Shown one piece after another: positions 1 through 5,519 of a stretch of 5,800 nucleotides of DNA. Below the pieces are notes generated by a model that was not told where the DNA came from, made no database searches, and worked only from the letters and a program-made list of their open reading frames with translations. The position numbers were made by a program, and so were the translations under genes. Where the stretch lies: NCBI GenBank assembly GCA_017610225.1, contig JAFCCM010000093.1, positions 1 through 5,800 on the forward strand, written 5' to 3'. The DNA is from Candidatus Aenigmatarchaeota archaeon. Its GTDB lineage: Archaea; Aenigmatarchaeota; Aenigmatarchaeia; CG10238-14. Within the stretch, counting starts at the first letter, position 1; the number at the start of each line of letters is the position of its first letter.

Positions 1-29
1 TCTTGAATATCTTCATGTTCTTCTTCCAT
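1..29 (-). CDS. Start of a further operon gene, truncated by the left window edge
   Basis: An ATG at 29-27 opens a frame reading MEEEHEDIQ before the sequence ends. It is preceded by a GGAG ribosome binding site at 40-37 with a 7-nt spacer, and that site overlaps the end of the preceding 66-aa gene (stop at 36-34). This is the same compact arrangement used by the other genes here. Only nine acidic residues are visible, so nothing can be said about function. The start call rests on the binding site and the spacing. Confidence 0.55.
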
Positions 30-33
30 AATT

Positions 34-234
34 TTACTCCATAATTACTTTCATTCTGCCTGTTTTGTCTCCTGGCATCCTCATAGGTTTCCCTTCAAGA
101 ATTTTACCATCTTTAACATGTTCACATACAAATCTATTCTTTCTATTTGGTCTTGCTCCATAACAACTATCAGTTGAATTGTATGGACATTGTAGTGCCA
201 AAGGACATACTTCGTTTATTTTTAATATTATCAT
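34..234 (-). CDS. 66-aa four-cysteine small phage-type protein, function unknown
   Basis: I do not recognise a named family. The 66-residue product has four cysteines at 10, 16, 24 and 37 (C-x5-C-x7-C-x12-C) in its first half, within CPLALQCPY, SCYGARP and RFVCEHV. The second half is basic and glycine-rich. The cysteine pattern could bind zinc or an iron-sulfur cluster, but that is inference from spacing alone. Translation is probably coupled to the upstream 134-aa gene: the ATG at 234-232 overlaps the upstream TGA (233-231) as ATGA. An AGGAG site (249-245) lies 10 nt before the start. It has no signal peptide or membrane segment. The overlap and binding site make it a credible gene despite its size. 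Confidence 0.75.
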   Translation of the reverse strand: MIILKINEVCPLALQCPYNSTDSCYGARPNRKNRFVCEHVKDGKILEGKPMRMPGDKTGRMKVIME

Positions 235-635
235 GCTTCAATGTCTCCTGTTTCTGGTTTAATATATTTACTTACTTTAACTAATTCATATCTAACAATG
301 GCATTAACAATGCCATCCCATGTATTTTTATTGAAAGCTCCATCCGGTAAATCATTGCCTCTCAGCCAATCTTCTCCGGGTCTTGCTTTTCTTGATTGTA
401 CTTGGCAACCAAGGTATCCTCTATCATTTGTTCTATCACTTGCAACTATAAAATATTGATGTTCTTCTGTATAAAACCCAAACCTTCTATAAACTTCTTT
501 TCCTGGAGTACAATGACCTTCAAGTTCATGTATAAATTCGTTTAGTTTGCCTGGATATACTAATTGTTTAATCCACTGATCAAGCATCTCCATTTTCGAG
601 TATTCTTTTAATTCTGTAATAGATTTTTCTGTCAT
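231..635 (-). CDS. 134-aa conserved phage-type protein, function unknown
   Basis: I do not recognise an established function. The N-terminal 40 residues are charged and helical in character. The core, from about residue 48 to 120, has aromatic-rich YRRFGFYTEEHQYFIVAS, then GYLGC, SRKARPGEDW, RGNDLPDGAF and a helix ending in VRYELVKVS. The core has the look of a conserved, folded cytoplasmic domain, and the RPGEDW and GNDLPDG segments resemble small hypothetical proteins I associate with phages of Gram-positive bacteria. That resemblance is from memory, not a search. The start is placed at the ATG at 635-633, which overlaps the TGA of the phosphoribosyltransferase gene as ATGA and follows a GGGAGG site (651-646) by 10 nt. 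An in-frame ATG at 677 would add 14 residues but would overlap the upstream gene by 46 nt. Confidence 0.8.
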   Translation of the reverse strand: MTEKSITELKEYSKMEMLDQWIKQLVYPGKLNEFIHELEGHCTPGKEVYRRFGFYTEEHQYFIVASDRTNDRGYLGCQVQSRKARPGEDWLRGNDLPDGAFNKNTWDGIVNAIVRYELVKVSKYIKPETGDIEA

Positions 636-1012
636 TTCATTATTTCCTCCCATAGTTGAAATATTGGATCTATCCACTCAGGACATTTTGCTCTAGCAAA
701 TATAACAACTCCTTGAATTTGTAGGGGTGTGTTATATTTTTCCCTTTCTCGTTGCATAGATTCTCCTGTGGTTAAAACATCATCAACAATCAAAAGAGTG
801 TTTGATTCTTTACTTACATATTTTTTTAACTCATTATATAATCTAGAGCCACCTGTTGGAATCCCAACCACATCACAAAAATCATATTTTTCAGTTATAA
901 TAACGGCAATGGTTTTTATGTCTGTATTTGTTAACATATCACATTCGATTTTAAAATTTAGTTTTAATCCAGAATGTGAAATGAAATCCTTCAATACAAA
1001 TAAGTTGTCCAT
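632..1012 (-). CDS. Short phosphoribosyltransferase, orotate-PRTase-like (type I PRTase fold)
   Basis: Type I phosphoribosyltransferases move ribose-5-phosphate between PRPP and a nucleobase. The diagnostic PRPP-binding loop is clear at residues 72-86 (LLIVDDVLTTGES), with two acidic residues followed by TTG. A second loop, GIPTGG at 50-55, fits the pyrophosphate-binding loop. The start, HSGLKLNFKIECDMLT at 13-28, resembles the substrate region of orotate phosphoribosyltransferases (PyrE), where an 'HSG' segment followed by basic residues is common. At 126 residues it is far shorter than PyrE (about 210), so the substrate cannot be fixed: orotate, another base, or a modified base are all possible. 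The gene starts 11 nt after the nrdJ stop, and its AAGGAG site (1025-1020) overlaps that stop codon. It ends in an ATGA overlap with the next gene. This fits a base-salvage role beside ribonucleotide reductase. Confidence 0.82.
   Translation of the reverse strand: MDNLFVLKDFISHSGLKLNFKIECDMLTNTDIKTIAVIITEKYDFCDVVGIPTGGSRLYNELKKYVSKESNTLLIVDDVLTTGESMQREREKYNTPLQIQGVVIFARAKCPEWIDPIFQLWEEIMK
646..651 (-). promoter_or_regulatory. Ribosome binding site deciding the start of the 134-aa gene
   Basis: GGGAGG lies inside the last codons of the phosphoribosyltransferase gene, 10 nt before the ATG at 635. It favours that ATG over two in-frame upstream ATGs, at 677 and at 653. The 653 ATG overlaps the binding site itself. 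Confidence 0.6.
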
Positions 1013-1023
1013 TTCGATTCTCC

Positions 1024-4000
1024 TTATATTTCACAAGAACCATTTGTACATGTAACATCTTCTGGTTCCATATTTGATTCGACTTTTGTGCCTGTATCAT
1101 TCAATATATATTTTCTAGCTTCTTCATCAGTCATCTTATTCAATATTTGACCATCCTTGGACCCATCACGGTACACTGTGACCCCTTTAAGATCATGAAT
1201 GTACTCCAACAATAGATTGCTTAGATCTTCGTCTGTCGTCTCTTTTGGAAGATTAATTGTTTTACTTACAGATGCATCACAATATCTTTGACATGCTACT
1301 TGCATTTCAAAATGATCTTTTGGTTCGAGATCGTATGCATCCACAAACCATTCAGGTATTTCTTCACCCTTTTCTATCATTTCTTGATACATTGGATGAA
1401 TATAAATCCTCTTGCTAACTCTATCCTTTCGTTTCATAGCTTTAGCAAACAAAGGTTCAATTGCACTTGAATAATCAGTGAGTAGTGAGATTGTGCCCGT
1501 AGGAGCTAGTGCCATAGATGTACAATTTCTAATACCATACTTCTTAATATCCATTCTCAATGAAGCAGGGAGTTTTCTGACAAATGATGCTTTTCCATAT
1601 GCGATTGGATCAAACATTGGGAATGATCCCTTTTCAATCGCTAATTCAACAGAAGCTTGATAAACAGAATCTCTAATAAATCTCATGATTCTTTCTGTTT
1701 CAGCAACAGCTCTTTCGTTTCCATATACTACTTTCTTTGCAAATAAATATTCTGCCAGACCAATAACACCAATGCCAATTCGTCTTGATTTATGAGCATT
1801 AATATCAATATCTTTCAGAGTATATTTATTAACTTCAATTACATTATCAAGAAATCTTACAGCGGTTTTAATAGTTGTTTGAAGTTTTATCCAATTGGTA
1901 TTAATATTACCTGTAATAAAATTAGGCAAAACAAGTGACCCAAGATCACAAACACCATAAGGACCTAGTGTTGTTTCTCCGCATTGTAAATTATTAATAT
2001 AATTAAATTTTTTTCCTTTTTCTGAATTTACCATTATATAAAAATTATGATTATCATCGACTGTACCATTATATACATTTTCATAACCATCTTCTTCAAT
2101 CTTAATAATTTTATAATTTAGATCAATAGAAGCAACTTCTTTAATTTCTTTAAAACTAGAAAAAGAATATTCGTTTGGTTTAGGATGTTTTCCATATAAA
2201 GTGTAAGGTATTTCATTTTCTTTACATCGTTTTTGTAATTCATAAGAAAATGGGGCTCTATTTAAGTCATCGCTCAAATCTTTATAAAATTCAACAATTT
2301 TAGTTCTTCTAAATTTATCCTGCTTATTATTAAATTCTTTTTGTTTATTTCTATGGGAAACTGATTTATTACAACATTTTCTTGAACAAAAGGCTCTTTC
2401 TCTTAATTCCCATGTTGTTAAAAACTCTTTATTACAATACTCACAATTCTTAATAACTTTCATTCCACCATATTCTTTTTCAAATACTAATATAAAATCT
2501 GTTTCATTTTGTAGTTTTAAAAATCTTTTATAACTTCTCATCATAGCAGGAGAATAATCAAAATCAAATTCCGATAAAACTGATTTAATATACAAATCAA
2601 TTGATTTAAAATTTTGTTTAAATACTTCTGATGCCCAATATGGAATATTTTTCTTTTTACAATATAATTTCCATTCATTAACTCCAACAGGTCCATTTTT
2701 CTTTCTGATTAAATTTCTTAATTCTTCATCAATCATTTCAAAAGTCCAACCCATCCATCTACCATTTTTAAAACCCTTTCTAATATTTAATTTGTTATGA
2801 ATAGAAATGTGTTTACTATGACTTTCTAATAGTTGTAAATTTAATGGATTATTATTTAATTTGTTTTCATCTTTATGATGAATAACTTCTCCTTTTTTAA
2901 TACTCGTATTATTATGAAATTCATAAATCAATTTGTGTTCAGTTTTTTGTCTTCTAATGTCATTTTTAAATCTATAATGCCCATTAGGATCTTTTTCTTT
3001 TATCATATGATGCATTCTATCATTGACAATTAACTCATTTGCTTGTTTAACAGTTCCATCATTCATAGTAAATTTATGATTTTCAGTACATCTAATATAT
3101 GAGCCATCTTCAAGAGTTATTTTTAATATTTTTTTATTATAACCCGAAACTCTTGGTCTACGCATCATTTTAACTTCAAGATCATGAGTAGATTCATTTA
3201 ATGAATATACAGGAACATCTTTACTTTCTTCAGCTAATTGCTTGATAGGAACTTCTCCTCTTCCATCAGCAACAACAACTAACATATCACCTGTTAGACA
3301 TGGGTTTGTGCCCAAAACTGGTTCAAAATAATATGAGTTATTCTTTTGAAAGTTTGTCCAATTGATAAGACCAGGTTCAGCACATTGAATCATGTTTGTT
3401 ACAATTTTTTCCCATAGATCTCTAGCCCTTACACTTCCATATTCTTTTTGTTTGAATTTGAAAGTCCATTTATCATCTGCCTCAACTGCCATGAGGAAAT
3501 CTTCATTAACAGCGACAGAAATATTAAAGCTTGAAATTCTTCCATCTACTATTTTAGCATCAATGAAATCCATAACTTCGGGATGAGTAATATCAACATG
3601 TGCTATTGCCGCAGCTCGTCTTGCTCCTCCACTTTCAATCGTTCTTGCTACGGCATCAGCTGCTTCAATAAAGCTAACAAGTCCAGATGATTTTCCACCC
3701 TTTCCTAAAATGCTATCACCTCTTGGTCTTAATGGTGTGAAGTTGCAACCAACACCGCCTCCTTCTGACCAGAGTATTAATGAATCTTTTATAAATTGCC
3801 CAATTTCTTCAATAGAGTCACCAACAGGTAAATGATAACAATTAAACAGTGATCCCCTTGGTCTTCCACAATTTCTTAAGATTCTTCCACCCGGAAGAAA
3901 GTCCATGTTGTAAATCATATCTGCAAATGTATCTGAAATCTTCTGTCTGTCATTTGATTCAGGAAGAGATATTTGATTCGCAACTCTTGATACACACTTC

Positions 4001-4077
4001 TCCCAATCTTCATCCTGAAAGAAATATCGGTTTTTCGCAACTTCCAATGCATTTTCAGAAAGCTGTACTTTTTTCAT
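1024..4077 (-). CDS. nrdJ: Adenosylcobalamin-dependent class II ribonucleotide reductase, intein-containing precursor
   Basis: NrdJ reduces ribonucleotides to deoxyribonucleotides with a thiyl radical generated by adenosylcobalamin, so it needs neither oxygen nor an NrdB/NrdF partner. None is seen here. The precursor has 1017 residues. Removing the intein (260-698) leaves a compact 578-residue enzyme. Visible motifs are the N-terminal SENALEVAKNRYF, FLPGGRILRN (60-69), GGGVGCNF (106-113), the long ARTIESGGARRAAAIAHVD stretch (144-162), and the active-site NPCGE rebuilt from N258-P259 plus C699-G-E701. APTGTISLL (858-866) and KGVTVYRDGS (964-973) are also present. By homology C699 is the radical cysteine, C80 and C710 (YGVCDLGS) the reducing pair, and C1010/C1015 (CTNGSC) the C-terminal shuttle thiols. 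The gene starts 13 nt after the Qng1-like gene. Its AAGGAG site (4092-4087) overlaps that stop codon with a 9-nt spacer. A role in deoxynucleotide supply for phage replication is inferred. Identification of the family is firm. Confidence 0.95.
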   Translation of the reverse strand: MKKVQLSENALEVAKNRYFFQDEDWEKCVSRVANQISLPESNDRQKISDTFADMIYNMDFLPGGRILRNCGRPRGSLFNCYHLPVGDSIEEIGQFIKDSLILWSEGGGVGCNFTPLRPRGDSILGKGGKSSGLVSFIEAADAVARTIESGGARRAAAIAHVDITHPEVMDFIDAKIVDGRISSFNISVAVNEDFLMAVEADDKWTFKFKQKEYGSVRARDLWEKIVTNMIQCAEPGLINWTNFQKNNSYYFEPVLGTNPCLTGDMLVVVADGRGEVPIKQLAEESKDVPVYSLNESTHDLEVKMMRRPRVSGYNKKILKITLEDGSYIRCTENHKFTMNDGTVKQANELIVNDRMHHMIKEKDPNGHYRFKNDIRRQKTEHKLIYEFHNNTSIKKGEVIHHKDENKLNNNPLNLQLLESHSKHISIHNKLNIRKGFKNGRWMGWTFEMIDEELRNLIRKKNGPVGVNEWKLYCKKKNIPYWASEVFKQNFKSIDLYIKSVLSEFDFDYSPAMMRSYKRFLKLQNETDFILVFEKEYGGMKVIKNCEYCNKEFLTTWELRERAFCSRKCCNKSVSHRNKQKEFNNKQDKFRRTKIVEFYKDLSDDLNRAPFSYELQKRCKENEIPYTLYGKHPKPNEYSFSSFKEIKEVASIDLNYKIIKIEEDGYENVYNGTVDDNHNFYIMVNSEKGKKFNYINNLQCGETTLGPYGVCDLGSLVLPNFITGNINTNWIKLQTTIKTAVRFLDNVIEVNKYTLKDIDINAHKSRRIGIGVIGLAEYLFAKKVVYGNERAVAETERIMRFIRDSVYQASVELAIEKGSFPMFDPIAYGKASFVRKLPASLRMDIKKYGIRNCTSMALAPTGTISLLTDYSSAIEPLFAKAMKRKDRVSKRIYIHPMYQEMIEKGEEIPEWFVDAYDLEPKDHFEMQVACQRYCDASVSKTINLPKETTDEDLSNLLLEYIHDLKGVTVYRDGSKDGQILNKMTDEEARKYILNDTGTKVESNMEPEDVTCTNGSCEI
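2137..2298 (-). other. Homing-endonuclease-associated repeat-like segment, copy 2
   Basis: Precursor residues 594-647 repeat the outline of the segment at 452-500: an initial helix, 'NRAPFSYEL', CKENEIPY (618-625) matching CKKKNIPY (473-480), and a closing SFSSFKEIKEV helix. The two copies flank the zinc finger. They probably extend the DNA-contact surface of the nuclease, which is inference. Confidence 0.42.
2371..2445 (-). other. Four-cysteine zinc-finger-like module in the intein
   Basis: Precursor residues 545-569 show C545-x2-C548, a 15-residue loop, then C564-x3-C568 (CEYCNKEF ... FCSRKCCNK), with an extra Cys569. The spacing suits one structural zinc ion in a treble-clef or ribbon-type finger, as found beside many phage HNH nucleases, where it assists DNA target recognition. 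Metal binding is inferred. Confidence 0.6.
2578..2724 (-). other. Homing-endonuclease-associated repeat-like segment, copy 1
   Basis: Precursor residues 452-500 run LRNLIRKKNGPVGVNEWKLY, then CKKKNIPYW, and end with a phenylalanine-containing FKSIDLYIKSV helix. The layout of a helix, a 'G-P-x-x-x-x-E-W' turn, a basic helix and a final aromatic helix resembles the short DNA-binding repeats associated with HNH homing endonucleases. It shares CKxxxIPY with a second segment after the zinc finger. Assignment is from visual pattern only. Confidence 0.45.
2788..2937 (-). other. HNH endonuclease domain within the intein
   Basis: Precursor residues 381-430 carry VIHHKDENKLNNNPLNLQLL, then H-x2-H-x3-H (H420, H423, H427). 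This is the pattern of small HNH_3-type homing endonucleases: a His-His-x-Asp first strand (H400/H401), an N-N-P-x-N-L loop (N410, N413) and a C-terminal histidine in the helix. The ββα-metal fold of this family cuts DNA with one divalent metal ion. All core residues seem intact, so the nuclease may be active against intein-free nrdJ alleles. Confidence 0.85.
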
Positions 4078-4090
4078 ATTTTAATTCTCC

Positions 4091-4963
4091 TTAGTAATCT
4101 GTTGTTATACACAAATGGAATTTCTTTGTTGTTGTATGTCTTTTTGTAAATAAATAAGTATCAACATCAGCTACATTCCAGTCGGTCAATCTACACAATT
4201 CTCTCATTGCAATAATTGTCGCCGAACGAATCTCACACTCTTCTTTTGAGTTTTTAGGAATTAGTTTATCCTCTGCAATGGTCATTGAGAGATATGGATG
4301 ATAAGTAATGCATCCGAGTGATTCTAGCATTTTGGGGATTTGATAATCCGCAGGAACATGTAACATTTTTAATTCCTCTTTGAACCAACCAAATCTTCTG
4401 TTTAGTTGGATAAAAAATAATGATGCTCGTTTTAAAAATATGTCTGATGCAAACCCTGGAAAATTAACTACTAAATTGTTTAATACTTCTGGAAACTCAA
4501 GAAATCCAATACCACAATGATATCGAGTTTCAATATCATTACAAAATTGAAAAGTATAATATTCTAACTCGCTTAAATGTTTTATTCGTTCTTCTAATAA
4601 TGGAAATCTATTAAGAGTTAATAGTTCTTTAAATCTATAAAGACATTCATTAAAACTAGATGTAGTTGATTTACTAAAATTAGAAAAGCTCTTATCTAAT
4701 AGTTCATACATAACTGTTGATGATGCACCATTCGGTCTCACCGTACTTTTACCATACCAATAACAATAATTTATTGATGCTGCTACCAGCTCTATTACGA
4801 TACCCTTGAACGGGTCAGTTACAACCGGTAGCGGAAATTCCGGTGGGTCTGTTGAAGTCATTGTTCGTGCTAATTCGCTTAAATTCTCGTAGTTTATAGT
4901 AACCCATTCTGAGTCAGACATAAACTGTTCTGCAATTTCATAAACATTTTCAATTAAATTCAT
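4091..4963 (-). CDS. Queuosine-salvage (Qng1/DUF2419)-like N-glycosidase family protein
   Basis: Qng1 proteins release the queuine base from queuosine 5'-monophosphate and have a helical fold related to DNA glycosylases. The 290-residue product carries the family landmarks in order: SINYCYWYG (63-71, like the LNFCFW segment), FPGF (168-171), FLKRASLFF (176-184, like YKRAQI), PADYQIPK (204-211, like FADYRIPQ), a LGCITYHP strand, ECEIRSATI (242-250, like EVEIRGCSI), a D-x-Y-L-F segment (near YLW) and a C-terminal FHLCITTDY (like PFHRTRTIYY). K178 and D206 are the probable active-site residues, by analogy. The start at 4963 follows AAAGGAG (4975-4969) by 5 nt. An ATG at 4990 lacks such a site. 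nrdJ follows after 13 nt. No other queuosine or preQ1 gene is visible, so the substrate could instead be another modified nucleotide or a modified DNA base. The family call is from recognised motifs. Confidence 0.75.
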   Translation of the reverse strand: MNLIENVYEIAEQFMSDSEWVTINYENLSELARTMTSTDPPEFPLPVVTDPFKGIVIELVAASINYCYWYGKSTVRPNGASSTVMYELLDKSFSNFSKSTTSSFNECLYRFKELLTLNRFPLLEERIKHLSELEYYTFQFCNDIETRYHCGIGFLEFPEVLNNLVVNFPGFASDIFLKRASLFFIQLNRRFGWFKEELKMLHVPADYQIPKMLESLGCITYHPYLSMTIAEDKLIPKNSKEECEIRSATIIAMRELCRLTDWNVADVDTYLFTKRHTTTKKFHLCITTDY

Positions 4964-4968
4964 ACATT

Positions 4969-4975
4969 CTCCTTT
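4969..4975 (-). promoter_or_regulatory. Ribosome binding site of the Qng1-like gene
   Basis: AAAGGAG sits 5 nt before the ATG at 4963-4961. It decides between this start and the in-frame ATG at 4990-4988, which is preceded only by A/T-rich sequence and a palindrome. Confidence 0.7.
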
Positions 4976-4984
4976 CATATTTAC

Positions 4985-4998
4985 AAACATTTGTTCTA
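4985..4998 (-). promoter_or_regulatory. Possible LexA (SOS)-like operator in the only intergenic gap
   Basis: On the minus strand the sequence AGAACAAATGTTTG reads GAAC-N4-GTTT, close to the Gram-positive LexA/DinR box GAAC-N4-GTTC. Its core ACAAA-TG-TTTGT is an imperfect palindrome. It lies 22-35 nt upstream of the Qng1-like start, in a 65-nt spacer (4964-5028) that is the only gap in the window able to hold a promoter. I could not identify convincing -35/-10 hexamers around it, and A/T-rich DNA yields such matches by chance, so this is tentative. Confidence 0.2.
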
Positions 4999-5028
4999 AA
5001 TTCCATAAGTGACGACTAAATCAATTAC

Positions 5029-5508
5029 TTATTTCAGATCCTTTATATCTACAATATATTTGGATGATATTATTCCTTTATAAGCAACAACGCCTCGATC
5101 AATTAAACATGCCGCCGCATCACGTTTCATACCACTTTCATCTGGTAACTTTCTTTTATATGGATATCTATAATAATCTTCATCGGCATAAAATAAATCA
5201 GGGAATAATCTATTAGTTTTAATACTAATAACAACTACATACCTATTTTTAAATGTTTTCTTGAAGTCTTTAATAACAGATTTGTTATTAGCATGAAATA
5301 AATAAGTAGCTTTAAGTTTAGGAATATTACCATATTTTGAATATTTCTTTCTTGGTATCAACCCTTTTCTTTTAATATTATCAATATTTTCTTTAAATGT
5401 AATGTGATTCAATACCTCATATTTTTTATCTTTCAATAGAGATTTCATATTAATATGCTTATCCAAGTTACTCTTTTCTAATATGTATTGAGTAATTATA
5501 TCTATCAT
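5029..5508 (-). CDS. 159-aa lysine-rich protein, possibly ADP-ribosyltransferase-fold; function unknown
   Basis: No named family is recognised with confidence. The pattern resembles small ADP-ribosyltransferase-like proteins (the ART, Tpt1 or DarT superfamily). It has an opening strand and helix, VLNHITFKENIDNIKRKGLIP (32-52), comparable to 'hxHxTxxxNhxxIhxxGLhP', a strand ATYLFHANN (67-75), a strand VVVISIKTNRLFPDLFYADED (90-110), and a closing 'Y-K-G-I-I-S-x-x-I' strand (143-151). The H35 in the first strand would be the NAD-contacting residue, by analogy. A catalytic glutamate cannot be assigned with certainty. The gene starts 11 nt after the DUF5661-like gene with an AAGGGG-type site 7 nt upstream. 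It is notably A/T-rich (5281-5340 has 13 G/C in 60), which suggests recent acquisition. No signal peptide is present. The gene is credible, but the fold assignment is weak. Confidence 0.78.
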   Translation of the reverse strand: MIDIITQYILEKSNLDKHINMKSLLKDKKYEVLNHITFKENIDNIKRKGLIPRKKYSKYGNIPKLKATYLFHANNKSVIKDFKKTFKNRYVVVISIKTNRLFPDLFYADEDYYRYPYKRKLPDESGMKRDAAACLIDRGVVAYKGIISSKYIVDIKDLK

Positions 5509-5519
5509 TAGAAACCCCT

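Larger units (their letters stand above)
1984..3300 (-). mobile_element. Intein with HNH homing endonuclease inserted in the NrdJ active site
   Basis: An in-frame 439-residue insertion splits NP|CGE of NrdJ, and the reductase motifs resume exactly after it. It begins at Cys260 (CLTGDMLVVVADG, splicing block A). Block B is GSYIRCTENHKF (325-336) with the TxxH motif at 331-334. Block F is VYNGTVDDNHNFY (668-680) with His677. Block G is FNYINNLQ followed by the extein Cys699. The last residue is Gln698 and the one before is Leu697, not the usual Asn and His, so C-terminal cleavage would require glutamine cyclisation. Between the splicing blocks lie an HNH nuclease (about 381-430), a repeat-like segment, a four-cysteine finger (545-568) and a second repeat-like segment. 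No LAGLIDADG motif is seen. The insertion is visibly more A/T-rich than the flanks: 2281-2340 has 10 G/C in 60 bases, against 24 in 1561-1620. Splicing activity is inferred. Confidence 0.92.

Noticed and set aside
241..459. Plus-strand open frames at 241-459, 729-1055, 1288-1470, 1478-1660, 3392-3586 and 3849-4094
   Set aside because: Each lies opposite a well-supported minus-strand gene. I noted no recognisable protein family among their translations and treat them as antisense shadows.
636..677. Upstream start (ATG at 677) for the 134-aa gene
   Set aside because: It would overlap the phosphoribosyltransferase by 46 nt without a clear binding site. The ATG at 635 has GGGAGG and an ATGA junction.
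1984..3300. Self-splicing intron with an internal HNH gene in nrdJ
   Set aside because: The reading frame is continuous through both junctions and the protein has N- and C-terminal intein splicing blocks with Cys1, TxxH and block F His, which indicates protein splicing.
4964..4990. Upstream start (ATG at 4990) for the Qng1-like gene
   Set aside because: It would add nine residues that include the translated ribosome binding site, whereas the ATG at 4963 has a well-spaced AAAGGAG.
4999..5028. Promoter hexamers (TTGATT-like -35) or a terminator after the 159-aa gene
   Set aside because: No -10 box at a suitable spacing and no stem-loop with a T-run could be found.
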